NCBI GenBank assembly: GCA_025350425.1 | Contig: JANXXW010000073.1 | Coordinates: 1 to 22,377 of the forward strand | Direction of reading: 5' to 3' | DNA from: Rhodospirillales bacterium | Lineage (GTDB): Bacteria; Pseudomonadota; Alphaproteobacteria; Acetobacterales; Acetobacteraceae | DNA length: 22,377 nucleotides | Made by a program: the position numbers and the translations under genes | In this document: in pieces, positions 7,984 through 15,890 of the stretch | Position numbering within the stretch: the stretch's first letter is position 1 | How the letters are laid out: the number at the start of each line of letters is the position of its first letter | Notes under the pieces: model-generated | Told to the model about the DNA's origin: nothing | Seen by the model: the letters and a program-made list of their open reading frames with translations, nothing else | Database searches by the model: none

Positions 7984-8044
7984 GGAACGTTCTCTTTTTG
8001 TTAGCTTGGGATTTGCCCGATCGGCGTGGGCCGGTCGAGGCGGT

Positions 8045-8524
8045 CTAGCCAAGATGACGCTCTAGCAGCGCCATGGCGGCGACGGCGAAGGCGCGCATGT
8101 TGCCGGTGCGGTCGGCGCTGGCGGTCTCGATGGTCTCGCTGGCCTCGTCCGGGCCGGCGACGGCGGCGCACATATGGCCGGGAGCATCGCCGTAGCGGTT
8201 GCCGGTCGGGCCGGCCGCGCCGCTTTCGCCCAGGCCCCATGTGGCTTCCAGGCGCATCTGCGCGGTGCGGGCGAGCACGAGCGCATACGGTTCGGTCGCT
8301 GACCGCATCCCGACGAACGCATCGTCGCTGAGGCCGAGCAGGGCGTAGCGGGCGATGCGCGTGTAGATCACGCCACCGCCCAGGAAATAATCGGAAGCGC
8401 CAGGGACCGCCAGCAGGGCCGCCGATATCAGGCCGCCGGTTGACGATTCCGCCACCGCCACGGTTTCACCCCGGGCGCGGAGCCGTGCCGCGATGCGTTC
8501 AGCGATCGGTATTAGATGTTGCAT
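8045..8524 (-). CDS. CinA/PncC-type nicotinamide-nucleotide amidohydrolase family protein
   Basis: This 159-residue protein is a stand-alone CinA C-terminal domain. The family, typified by PncC, deamidates NMN to nicotinic acid mononucleotide in pyridine-nucleotide recycling. Visible motifs are VAVAESSTGGLISAALL at 22-38, VPGASDYFLGGGVIYTR at 40-56 and GESGAAGPTG further on. The usual AES-C-TGG has Ser in place of Cys here, which I believe also occurs in homologues. The ATG at 8524 has an excellent ribosome-binding site (GGAGGG, 6 bases upstream). The gene diverges from the MBL-fold gene across a 92-bp spacer and lies upstream of sapC-like. Confidence 0.87.
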   Translation of the reverse strand: MQHLIPIAERIAARLRARGETVAVAESSTGGLISAALLAVPGASDYFLGGGVIYTRIARYALLGLSDDAFVGMRSATEPYALVLARTAQMRLEATWGLGESGAAGPTGNRYGDAPGHMCAAVAGPDEASETIETASADRTGNMRAFAVAAMALLERHLG

Positions 8525-8539
8525 GTGAGCCCTCCATGG

Positions 8540-8567
8540 TTGCCGGCGCTTGCGGCCTTGCTATCCT
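8540..8567 (+). promoter_or_regulatory. Candidate sigma-70-type promoter of the MBL/monooxygenase/DUF2783 cluster
   Basis: TTGCCG (8540-8545) and TATCCT (8562-8567) are separated by 16 bp, and each matches four of six consensus positions. They lie in the 92-bp divergent spacer, 50 bp upstream of the MBL-fold start. The match is moderate; there is no experimental evidence. Confidence 0.35.
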
Positions 8568-8587
8568 GTCACGATTTGAGTGGTCTG

Positions 8588-8597
8588 TGTCGCGACA
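8588..8597. promoter_or_regulatory. Palindrome TGTCGCGACA, candidate operator
   Basis: A perfect 10-bp palindrome lies between the candidate promoter and the GGAG ribosome-binding site (8605-8608) of the MBL-fold gene. Two further base pairs extend it after one mismatch (CT-g-TGTCGCGACA-g-AG). The position just downstream of the expected transcription start would suit a repressor. No regulator gene is adjacent. Confidence 0.3.
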
Positions 8598-8616
8598 GAG
8601 TCATGGAGACAAAGCA

Positions 8617-9591
8617 ATGTCCGGTTTCGCCTCGACCACCGACATGACGGAGAAAAAGGTCTCGTTCGACGAACTGGGCGCGGGATTGTACGCCTACACC
8701 GCCGAGGGCGATCCCAACAGTGGCATCATCGTCGGTCCGAAGGGCGTCACGGTGGTGGATGCGCAGGCCACGCCCGCCATGGCCGCCGAGGTTCAGGGAC
8801 GGGTGGCCGAGGTCACGAAGCTGGCGGTGGATCGGATTGTGCTGACGCATTATCATGCCGTACGTGTGCTTGGCGCGTCCGGCTATCCCGCCCATTCCGT
8901 GATCTGCTCGGACGTCACGCGAAACCTGATCGTGGAGCGCGGTCAACAGGACATGGATAGCGAGATCGGCCGTTTCCCGCGCCTGTTCCGTGGCCGCGAC
9001 GGCATCCCTGGACTGACCTGGCCGAGTGAGACGTTCCATGGCCGCATGACGGTGTGGTACGGCGAGCGCGAGGCCCAGGTGATCCAGATCGGCCGGGCGC
9101 ATACGGCGGGCGACACCATTGTATGGTTCCCCAAGGAGCGCGTGCTGTTCGCGGGCGACACGGTGGAATTCGGCGCGACCCCCTACTGTGGAGACGCGCA
9201 TTTCACCGATTGGCCCAGCACGATCCGCAAGCTGCGCGAGCTTGGGGCGAAGAAGATGGTGCCGGGACGAGGCCGCGCATTGCTGAACGCCAAGGAGGTC
9301 GCCGAAGCGCTCGACGGCACCGAGGCATTCACCAGCCGGCTGTTCGGGATCGTGAAGGAAGGTGTTGCCAAGGGCGGTGGGCTCCACGCGATCTACGAGG
9401 AGGCAATGGCGAAGATGCGGCCGGAATTCGGGCACTGGGTGATCTTCGACCACTGCATGCCGTTCAACGTTTCCCGCGCGTTCGACGAGGCGAGTGGGCA
9501 CGATATCCCGCGTATCTGGACGGCGGAACGCGACGTCGAGATGTGGCGGGCGCTGGAAGGCAAGACGAGGGACGGGGAGATCGGGGCCTAG
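8617..9591 (+). CDS. MBL-fold metallo-hydrolase-like protein with altered metal-site motif
   Basis: The 324-residue product has the metallo-beta-lactamase fold. Present are VVDAQATP at 46-53, THYHAVRVLGASGY at 77-90, GRAHTAGDTIVWFP at 159-172 and LFAGDTVEF at 177-185. The canonical HxHxDH is reduced to H78-x-H80 with V82 and R83 in place of Asp and His, and the usual late PGHG is PGRG with R218. H162 and D181 remain. One zinc site may survive while the other is lost. From memory, homologues beside FAD monooxygenases share this pattern, so it looks like a family trait, not damage. The ATG at 8617 has GGAG eight bases upstream; an upstream extension in frame to 8440 overlaps the divergent gene and is rejected. 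The gene is followed by the monooxygenase gene after one base. Confidence 0.88.
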   Translation: MSGFASTTDMTEKKVSFDELGAGLYAYTAEGDPNSGIIVGPKGVTVVDAQATPAMAAEVQGRVAEVTKLAVDRIVLTHYHAVRVLGASGYPAHSVICSDVTRNLIVERGQQDMDSEIGRFPRLFRGRDGIPGLTWPSETFHGRMTVWYGEREAQVIQIGRAHTAGDTIVWFPKERVLFAGDTVEFGATPYCGDAHFTDWPSTIRKLRELGAKKMVPGRGRALLNAKEVAEALDGTEAFTSRLFGIVKEGVAKGGGLHAIYEEAMAKMRPEFGHWVIFDHCMPFNVSRAFDEASGHDIPRIWTAERDVEMWRALEGKTRDGEIGA

Positions 9592-9592
9592 C

Positions 9593-11176
9593 TTGCAATC
9601 CACCTATACCTCACCGCGCTACGCCTATCGCCCTACCAGCGACGCAGGCGCTCGCCACCCCGTGATCGTGGTCGGCGGCGGGATGGTTGGATTGACCGTG
9701 GCACTTGATCTCGCCCAGCGCGGGCATCGCGTGGTGGTGCTGGACGACGACGACACTGTTTCGGTCGGCAGCCGTGCGATCTGCTTCGCGAAACGCACGC
9801 TTGAGATCTATGGCCGTCTCGGGCTGGGAGCCAAGGCGTTGGCCAAGGGCGTCACCTGGAATGTCGGTAAAGTGTTTTTCCAGGATCGTAAGGTCTATGA
9901 ATTCAACCTGTTACCGGACCCGGGGCATGAATACCCGGCGTTCGTGAACCTGCAGCAATATTATATTGAGCAATGGCTGGTGGAAGCGTGTGGGGATACC
10001 GGGAAGGTGGACATACGCTGGCGCAACCGGGTAGTCGGCGTCGCAAACGATCCTGATAGTGTAGCGATCGAGGTCGAGACGCCGGACGGACGGCATACAT
10101 TGCACGTCGATTGGCTACTGGCGTGCGACGGCGCGCGCAGTTTCGTGCGCGACAGTCTTGGGCTGCCGTTCGTGGGAAAGGTGTTCCGGGACCGGTTCCT
10201 GATTGCCGACGTGGTGATGAAGGCGGATTTCCCTGCGGAGCGCTGGTTCTGGTTCGATCCGCCGTTTCACCGTGGCGGCTCGGTGCTGCTGCATCGCCAG
10301 GCCGACGACGTATACCGGATCGATTTCCAGCTCGGCTGGGACGCGGACCCGGAAGCCGAGAAGGACCCGGCGCGAGTGACTGCACGGGTGCGTGAGATGC
10401 TGGGGCCGGACAAGCCTTTCGAACTGGAATGGGTCAGCGTCTACACGTTCCGATGCCGGCGGCTGGAGCGGTTCCGGCACGGGCGCACGCTGTTCCTTGG
10501 CGACAGCGCCCACCAGGTATCCCCGTTCGGCGCGCGGGGCGGCAACGGGGGCGCGCAGGACGCGGATAATTTGGCGTGGAAACTCGCGGCAATACTGGAT
10601 GGCGAGGCGCCGGAGACGCTGATCGACAGTTACGACGCCGAGCGCATTCCGGCGGCAGACGAGAACATCCTGAACTCCACGCGAAGTACGGATTTCATCA
10701 CACCCAAGAACGCGGCGGCCAAGGCGTATCGCGATGCGGTTCTGGATCTGGCGGAACACCATGCCTTTGCCCGCCCGCTAGTCAATTCCGGCCGGTTGTC
10801 GCGACCGGCGACATTGCACGGCAGTCCCTTGAACACGGCGGACGCGGACCTGTGGGAAGGCGGTGTGCCTCCGGGTGCGCCGGCGATCGACGCCCCGCTG
10901 CGCGGTGGCTGGCTGTTACGCGAGTTGCGGCACGATTTCTCGCTGCTGCTGTTCGGAGATATCTCCGACTTTCCCGAGGTGGCGCTTGCCGGGCCACGGA
11001 TCGTGTGGGTTCCGCTCGATGCGGTAGAGGCAATGCGCCGATACGCCGCCACGCGTGGGTGCGTGGTGCTGATCCGGCCGGACCAGCATGTCGCGGCGCG
11101 GTGGCGGCACTTCGATGTAACGGCGATCCGCACCGCACGCGACAGGGTTCTCGGCCATGCGGACATTGCCGCGTGA
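9593..11176 (+). CDS. FAD-dependent aromatic-ring-type monooxygenase (MhpA/PHBH-like)
   Basis: The 527-residue product is a class A flavoprotein monooxygenase, of the group that hydroxylates phenolic compounds using NAD(P)H and O2. The dinucleotide-binding motif is VIVVGGGMVG at 24-33 with the acidic end of strand 2 (LDDDD) at 50-54. The DG motif is ACDGARSFVRDSLG at 177-190, and the GD motif is GDSAHQVSPFGARGGNGG at 303-320. A SVGSRAICFAKRTLEI stretch follows the Rossmann motif, as in MhpA-like proteins. The likely start is TTG at 9593, one base after the TAG of the MBL gene; it gives a normal N-terminus and implies coupling. The frame is open upstream but only inside the MBL gene. The C-terminal region to 527 resembles the thioredoxin-like tail of such enzymes. 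The substrate is unknown. Confidence 0.9.
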   Translation: MQSTYTSPRYAYRPTSDAGARHPVIVVGGGMVGLTVALDLAQRGHRVVVLDDDDTVSVGSRAICFAKRTLEIYGRLGLGAKALAKGVTWNVGKVFFQDRKVYEFNLLPDPGHEYPAFVNLQQYYIEQWLVEACGDTGKVDIRWRNRVVGVANDPDSVAIEVETPDGRHTLHVDWLLACDGARSFVRDSLGLPFVGKVFRDRFLIADVVMKADFPAERWFWFDPPFHRGGSVLLHRQADDVYRIDFQLGWDADPEAEKDPARVTARVREMLGPDKPFELEWVSVYTFRCRRLERFRHGRTLFLGDSAHQVSPFGARGGNGGAQDADNLAWKLAAILDGEAPETLIDSYDAERIPAADENILNSTRSTDFITPKNAAAKAYRDAVLDLAEHHAFARPLVNSGRLSRPATLHGSPLNTADADLWEGGVPPGAPAIDAPLRGGWLLRELRHDFSLLLFGDISDFPEVALAGPRIVWVPLDAVEAMRRYAATRGCVVLIRPDQHVAARWRHFDVTAIRTARDRVLGHADIAA

Positions 11177-11382
11177 TGACGTTGATGACGGAGCCTCGCC
11201 TCGACGATCCCGATTTGCTGTTCGAGACGTTGGTGGACGCGCATCTCGATCTCGATACGGAGGCATCACGGAAGCTCGATGCGTGTATCGTCCTGCTTCT
11301 GGCCAACCATATCGGGTGCGTTGAAACCGTGCGGCAGGCGGTGCGTATGGCGCGTTCAATCGTCGTCGCGCGAAAGCCTTAA
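11176..11382 (+). CDS. DUF2783 family small protein
   Basis: The 68-residue protein matches the DUF2783 pattern: an N-terminal LDDPDLLFETLVDAH block, a central SRKLDACIVLLLANHIG block and a C-terminal helix. The ATG overlaps the TGA of the monooxygenase gene by one base (TGATG), so the two are translationally coupled. The protein is small, soluble and helical, with no signal. Its function is unknown; the fixed position behind an FAD monooxygenase and an MBL-fold protein suggests an accessory or partner role for that enzyme pair. A second ATG three codons in is an alternative start. Confidence 0.78.
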   Translation: MTLMTEPRLDDPDLLFETLVDAHLDLDTEASRKLDACIVLLLANHIGCVETVRQAVRMARSIVVARKP

Positions 11383-11442
11383 AAATTGGAGTGCGCGCCG
11401 CGCAGCCCAACAGGCCGCACGTGCTAGGAAAACGGAGGGCAG

Positions 11443-12495
11443 TTGAGCCGCTCACCTCTCAGCCGTGGCTTAAAGCGCGTGCGATCCTTTAAACGCGATT
11501 GGAAAAAAACGATGAGGCTCGTTGGAGCCGCGTCGTGGCTGATGCCTGTCGTCACGCAGCCAGTTGCGAAAGCTGCGATCGGGCGGAAGCGTGTCGTGCT
11601 CGTTCCCACCCATGGATTTTCGGAAGTTGCCGTATTCGGCAGCAACCCGGGCCGGCTGACGATGAATCTGTATGCGCCGCGCGTGATCGCGCCGGCGGCA
11701 CCGCTGGTGGTGGTGTTGCATGGCTGCGGGCAATACGCGCTGGATTTCGCGCGGGACAGCGGATGGGTGGCGTTGGTCGACCGACTCGGGTTTCCGCTCG
11801 TGCTGCCGGAACAGAAGCTGGAGAACAACTCTGGTCGTTGTTTCAACTGGTTTCGTCCGGGTGACATCAAGCGCGGATCGGGCGAGGTGCTATCGATTCG
11901 CCAGATGGTGGCGGTGGCTAAGCGACGTTTCGCCACGGGCGGAAGGCGCGTGTTCGTCGTCGGGCTTTCCGCCGGCGGATCAATGGCGGCTGCGTGCCTC
12001 GCAGCCTATCCGGAGGTGTTCACGGCGGGCGCCGTGGTCGCGGGGCTGCCGGTCGCAGCAGCAAGCAACGTGCTGTCCGCGATGAGTCGGATGGCCCATG
12101 CGGGCTCCGACCTCGGACCGACGCAGTGGGCCGCCGCGGCACGAGCATCTGCGCCAAGCCATACCGGGCGTTACCCTCGCCTGTCTGTTTGGCAGGGTGG
12201 CGCTGACCATACGGTCGATCCGCTGAACGCCGACAATCTGGTCGCACAGTGGCGCGGGCTCGCTGACCTCGGCACGGGACCCGTCCTGGACGAGACGCGG
12301 GAAGGCGGCGTGCGTCATCGCGCATGGGGGAGGGCCAGCGGTCCGGCAGTCGAGGAATGGACTATCGCCGGAATGGCGCACGGTTATCCCATTCAGGCGG
12401 GAGCGCCGTTAGATCGGTTCGTGGTCGCCGCTGGAATCGATGCGACGACGGAGATTGCGAGGTTCTGGGGATTGTTGGCCAAGGCCCCGTCCTAG
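11443..12495 (+). CDS. PHB-depolymerase-family alpha/beta-hydrolase esterase
   Basis: The 350-residue product is an alpha/beta hydrolase of the LpqC/PHB-depolymerase esterase family (PF10503 type). Visible are the oxyanion-hole stretch VVLHGCGQ at 90-97, the lipase box GLSAGGSM at 174-181 with nucleophile S176, the acid segment WQGGADHTVDP at 250-260 with D255, and GMAHGYPI at 310-317 with catalytic H313. Such enzymes cleave short-chain polyhydroxyalkanoate or other ester polymers. There is no clear signal peptide; the N-terminus is basic (RGLKRVRSFKRDWKK), so it could act inside the cell. The TTG start at 11443 is chosen because GGAGGG stands just upstream at good spacing; an internal ATG at 11512 lacks a ribosome-binding site. 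The stop overlaps that of the convergent permease gene. Confidence 0.85.
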   Translation: MSRSPLSRGLKRVRSFKRDWKKTMRLVGAASWLMPVVTQPVAKAAIGRKRVVLVPTHGFSEVAVFGSNPGRLTMNLYAPRVIAPAAPLVVVLHGCGQYALDFARDSGWVALVDRLGFPLVLPEQKLENNSGRCFNWFRPGDIKRGSGEVLSIRQMVAVAKRRFATGGRRVFVVGLSAGGSMAAACLAAYPEVFTAGAVVAGLPVAAASNVLSAMSRMAHAGSDLGPTQWAAAARASAPSHTGRYPRLSVWQGGADHTVDPLNADNLVAQWRGLADLGTGPVLDETREGGVRHRAWGRASGPAVEEWTIAGMAHGYPIQAGAPLDRFVVAAGIDATTEIARFWGLLAKAPS

Positions 12496-13307
12496 ATTTT
12501 CGTCGCGCGACGTTGCAACGCAACCGCGATGGTTCCGCACAGCACGATGACGACGAACGAGAATATCGTGGTGAGCGTGCCGAGCGCGTAGAGGACTGGC
12601 GTGGTGACGTTCGTGGTCATGCCGTAGATTTCGAGCGGGAGCGTGTTGTCGGATCCGGCGGACATAAGACTGCGGGCAAATTCGTCGTAGGACAATGTGA
12701 ACCCAAACAACGCCACACCGACGAGACTCGGTGCGATCAGCGGCAGCACGACGTGGAGGAAGGTCTGCCATGGTGTCGCGCCCAGGTCGCGCGCGGCTTC
12801 CTCCAACGAGCGGTCGAAGCGGTTGAAGACTGCGAACATGATTAGTACGCCGAACGGTAGCGTCCAGGTGAGATGCGCGCCCAGTGCCGAACCCCACCAT
12901 GTCGGCTGGATGCCAACCACGTTGAACATCAATCCAATGCCGAGGCTGACCAGGATGGACGGCACGATCAGGCTGGCGATGGTGAGATAGAACAGTGTGT
13001 TGGAAAAACGGAAGCGGCGGCGGAAGGCAAGGCCGGCAAGCAGCGCGATCACGACGGTGAGCACCATCGTGATCGTCGCCAGCATAATCGATCGAGCGAA
13101 CGAGCCGCCGAAGTCGCCGACCGCCTGTTGCTGGAACAGATTGGCGAACCAATGGATCGAAACACCGTTCATTGGAAAGGTGAGCCCGCCATCCGGCCCC
13201 TGGAACGACAGGATCGCGATGGTGATGGTGGGGCCGTACAGAAAGCATACGAACAGTGCGAAGAAGATCGTGAGTAGGCCATGCGCGGGCCCGCGATGCT
13301 GGCTCAC
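12492..13307 (-). CDS. ABC transporter permease, PotC-like
   Basis: The 271-residue product has about six membrane segments and a cytoplasmic EAA loop (EEAARDLGATPWQTFLHVVL), which docks on the ATPase. The sequence is of the spermidine/putrescine PotC type, with features such as SFARSIMLATITMVLTVVIA and FTLSYDEFARS. GTG at 13307 overlaps the TGA of the upstream permease gene (GTGA); the open frame extends to 13346 but only inside that gene. The stop codon TAG lies in a CTAG shared with the convergent esterase gene. With the other permease it forms the inner-membrane channel of an importer for a small cationic or amino substrate. Confidence 0.9.
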   Translation of the reverse strand: MSQHRGPAHGLLTIFFALFVCFLYGPTITIAILSFQGPDGGLTFPMNGVSIHWFANLFQQQAVGDFGGSFARSIMLATITMVLTVVIALLAGLAFRRRFRFSNTLFYLTIASLIVPSILVSLGIGLMFNVVGIQPTWWGSALGAHLTWTLPFGVLIMFAVFNRFDRSLEEAARDLGATPWQTFLHVVLPLIAPSLVGVALFGFTLSYDEFARSLMSAGSDNTLPLEIYGMTTNVTTPVLYALGTLTTIFSFVVIVLCGTIAVALQRRATKI

Positions 13308-14170
13308 AGCTCGCGCCTGATGTCGACGACGCGCAGGATGGCCCAAACCATCATCAGCACAGTCAGCAGCAGTACCACCGCGTGCGCGGCGGCGGCGGGA
13401 TATTGTAGCAACGCGATCTCGTTCGCCATCATCAGGCCGACCGAGGCGCTTTGCCCGCCGCTCATCAGGCGCACGGTAATGAAGTCACCCATCACGAGCG
13501 TGACGACGAAGATAGTGCCGATAGCGATGCCGGGAAGCGCCAGCGGGATGATGATATCGATGAGGATCGACCATGCGCCGGCCCCGGCATCGCGCGCGGC
13601 CTCGATCAGTCGGCGATCAATCCGCATCAGCGTGTTGAAGATCGGGACGACCATGAAGAGTGTGTAGAGATGCACGAAGGCGAGCACGACGGAGAAGTCC
13701 GAGAACAGCAGAAATTCGAGCGGCTGGTCGGTGATGTGGAGGTTCTGCAAAGCCTGATTGATAATTCCGTTGCGTCCCAAGAATGGAATCCACGAGATCA
13801 TCCGGATGATGTTCGACGTAAGGAACGGAATGGCGCAGAGCTGAAACAGCAGCATCTGCCAGAGCGTGCTGCGGACATGGAACGCGAGGTAGTAGGCGAC
13901 GGTGAAGCCGATGCCGAGGGTGAACGTCCAGACGATGACGGCGAAGCGAATGGTGGCGAGATAAGTATGCCAGGTGACCGCAGAGCCGAGCGCGTCGACG
14001 TAGTTCTGTAGCACGAAGCCCGGGATGAGTTCGTATTCGTTGTAGTCCCAAAAGCTGACGACGACGATGGTGGCGATCGGGATGAGAAGAAAGACGCCCA
14101 GGATAACGGCGAGGGGAGAAGCTTGAAGATAGGAGGCGCGGGCGCCGGACACCTTCATGTTCGGCTGCAT
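13304..14170 (-). CDS. ABC transporter permease, PotB-like
   Basis: This 288-residue integral membrane protein is of the PotB/spermidine-putrescine permease type. The first membrane segment (LAVILGVFLLIPIATIVVVS) and the following SFWDYNEYELIPGFVLQNY segment are typical of the family. The EAA-type loop is IEAARDAGAGAWSILIDIII. It pairs with the PotC-like permease, to which it is coupled by a GTGA overlap. Two starts are possible, ATG at 14170 and ATG at 14158; neither has a clear ribosome-binding site. The gene lies 433 bp after the binding-protein gene, so it may need its own promoter or read-through. Confidence 0.9.
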   Translation of the reverse strand: MQPNMKVSGARASYLQASPLAVILGVFLLIPIATIVVVSFWDYNEYELIPGFVLQNYVDALGSAVTWHTYLATIRFAVIVWTFTLGIGFTVAYYLAFHVRSTLWQMLLFQLCAIPFLTSNIIRMISWIPFLGRNGIINQALQNLHITDQPLEFLLFSDFSVVLAFVHLYTLFMVVPIFNTLMRIDRRLIEAARDAGAGAWSILIDIIIPLALPGIAIGTIFVVTLVMGDFITVRLMSGGQSASVGLMMANEIALLQYPAAAAHAVVLLLTVLMMVWAILRVVDIRREL

Positions 14171-14257
14171 TGGTTCAGATGCGTGGAGAGCCGCACCAAA
14201 GAAAACACCGATACGCTACGACATCCCGGGTTATTACCAGAAGTGAAGCGGCGCGGT

Positions 14258-14333
14258 GACCCAGCGCTTTGCAGGGTCGGGTTGTGAAGCGCCGGGCTGC
14301 CACGCCGCCAAGGGGCGGCTCGCAATGACAAAG
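14258..14333. repeat. Compact hairpin element, possible dispersed intergenic repeat
   Basis: The segment contains GACCC (14258-14262) / GGGTC (14274-14278) with 11 bp between, then a perfect stem GCCGCC (14304-14309) / GGCGGC (14314-14319) with loop AAGG. Next to it is GCAATGACAAAG; on the minus strand this begins GTCATTGCGAGCC, which resembles the start of dispersed GTCATTGCGAG-type repeats I know from proteobacterial genomes. Only one copy is in the window, so repeat status is unproved. Confidence 0.4.
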
Positions 14334-14492
14334 CAAGTTGCGGCAAAATCATCACTTTTCTGCATGGAGGTCTCGCCATTCCGAGGGTGCGGCTTCAACA
14401 AGCTTCAGTTTTCGTAATCGCGCTGTCCATGTTTGAGTGATACTCGAACCAGACCAGTTACCGACAGCCATGGCGTGAGGCGAAGCCTGGCA

Positions 14493-14572
14493 GAGTGCCC
14501 GAGCGGGGTTGCGCTGCACGTTGTACGAGGTTTGATTTCACGACCATGTCCAACGTGCCGCCCCGGGCACTC
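14493..14572. repeat. Inverted repeat GAGTGCCCG / CGGGCACTC downstream of the binding-protein gene
   Basis: Nine-base perfect arms lie at 14493-14501 and 14564-14572. Further partial matches flank both arms (TGGC outside and a GC-rich run inside). The loop is 62 bases. The structure begins about 30 bp after the stop of the binding-protein gene on the minus strand, so it would sit in the 3-prime untranslated part of that message. Confidence 0.45.
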
Positions 14573-14603
14573 GCCATCAAGTAAACCCTGGCTTGGCGTT
14601 CGT

Positions 14604-15878
14604 TCAGGCAGCCACAAACTCATTCCATTTCTGGACCATGTAACGATTCTCATCCATCACCGAGTTCCAGCACGCCACGTGGCCCATGCGCTCGTAAAAG
14701 CTGCCGCCGTCGCGGATGGAGCCGGCTTTTTCCATCAGTTTGCCTTCGGGGCTCATGATGTCGGTGGCGGCGGGCTTGCCTTCCATCCAATAGGCCCACT
14801 CATCGGGCTTCATGTTGGCCTTCGCGGTGTCCAGAACGGCGCTGTAATAGCCCTGGCGGTTGAGGTAGGCGCCCACCCAGCCGGACATGTACCAATTGAT
14901 GTATTCGTAGGCAGCCTCCAGTTGCAACCCACCGACATGCTTGGCAATGCCGAGGCCGCCGCCCCAGGCGCGATAGCCTTCCTTCAGGGGCTGGAACGTG
15001 CAGGCGATGCCCTTGGAGCGAACGGCTGCCACGGCTGGCGACCACATCGACTGGATCACCACCTCGCCCGACGACATCAGGTTGACGCTCTCGTCGAAGC
15101 TTTTCCAAAAGGCGCGGAACTGGCCAGCCTTCTTGGCCTCCGTGAGCACCGCCATGGTCTTGTCGATCTCGGGCTTCGTCATGTTGCCCTTGTCTTTGTA
15201 TTTGATGGCGCCCATCGACTCGCAGACCATTGCCGCGTCCATGATGCCGATTGACGGGATGTTGAGGATTGCGGCCTTGCCCTTGAAGGCGGGGTCCAGC
15301 AAATCCTTCCACATCGTGATCGGACGCCCGACGAGGTCGGGGCGGATACCCAGCGTATCGGCGTTATAGATGGTCGGTATCAACGTCATCCACTCAGTCG
15401 GCTTGGGCGAGAAGGTTTTCGAGAGCTTGGAATCGACGAAGCCGACCGTGTGCGGTGCCGTGCCCTGTGCGATGGTGCTCTGGGGCGTCAGCTTGCCGGT
15501 TATGAACAGCGGAACGATCTTGTCGTAGTACTTGATCCTGCTCACGTCCATCGCCTGCAGCACGCCGGACGGGAACACCTTCTTGCAGCTAAAATACTCG
15601 ATGTCGGCGATGTCGAAGCTGTTCGGCTGCGTCACCACCCGCTGGTTGGTGGCGTCGGTGTCGAGCGCCGTCATCTGCAAGGTGATGCCGAGGTCGGCTT
15701 TGCACTTGTCGGCGATGGCGTTGATGTTGGAGACGCCCGTGCCGATCTGGCGCAGCGTGATGTTCTTGATGTTCTGCGCCCATATCGTCGGGAAGCCAGT
15801 GATGGCGCCCGATCCGGCGGCGACGCCGGCGGTGGCGGACGCGGCCTTGAGCATGTGGCGGCGGGTGATCTTGGCCAT
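14604..15878 (-). CDS. Tat-exported ABC substrate-binding protein, spermidine/putrescine type
   Basis: The 424-residue product is an extracellular solute-binding protein of the PotD/PotF class. It begins with a Tat signal (ITRRHMLKAASATAGVAAGS), meaning export after folding. The body has the two-lobe layout; recognisable parts are YNADTLGIRPD, PITMWKDLLDPAFKGKAAIL, VVIQSMWSPAVAAVRSKG and EAAYEYINWYMSG. It captures the substrate in the periplasm and delivers it to the PotB/PotC-like permeases. The ligand cannot be assigned; relatives bind polyamines, but also other small amino or organic compounds. ATG at 15878 has AAGGAG upstream and lies 12 bp after the ATPase stop. Confidence 0.9.
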   Translation of the reverse strand: MAKITRRHMLKAASATAGVAAGSGAITGFPTIWAQNIKNITLRQIGTGVSNINAIADKCKADLGITLQMTALDTDATNQRVVTQPNSFDIADIEYFSCKKVFPSGVLQAMDVSRIKYYDKIVPLFITGKLTPQSTIAQGTAPHTVGFVDSKLSKTFSPKPTEWMTLIPTIYNADTLGIRPDLVGRPITMWKDLLDPAFKGKAAILNIPSIGIMDAAMVCESMGAIKYKDKGNMTKPEIDKTMAVLTEAKKAGQFRAFWKSFDESVNLMSSGEVVIQSMWSPAVAAVRSKGIACTFQPLKEGYRAWGGGLGIAKHVGGLQLEAAYEYINWYMSGWVGAYLNRQGYYSAVLDTAKANMKPDEWAYWMEGKPAATDIMSPEGKLMEKAGSIRDGGSFYERMGHVACWNSVMDENRYMVQKWNEFVAA

Positions 15879-15890
15879 GGGTCGGCTCCT

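Larger units (their letters stand above)
14171..14603 (-). other. 433-bp gap inside the ABC operon; hairpins, no gene
   Basis: No convincing coding frame lies here; the short open frames are low-complexity. The gap separates the binding-protein gene from the two permease genes on the same strand and contains three inverted repeats, described separately. A common reason for such a spacer in importers is to make more binding protein than permease by partial termination or mRNA stabilisation. I see no T-rich tract after a stem, so a classic intrinsic terminator is not evident. Confidence 0.6.

Noticed and set aside
8569..9603. 344-codon minus-strand open frame opposite the MBL-fold gene
   Set aside because: Shadow of a well-supported gene; His/Arg-rich translation without motifs.
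14155..14653. Short open frames in the gap between binding-protein and permease genes
   Set aside because: No ribosome-binding site, low-complexity peptides, and overlap with inverted repeats.
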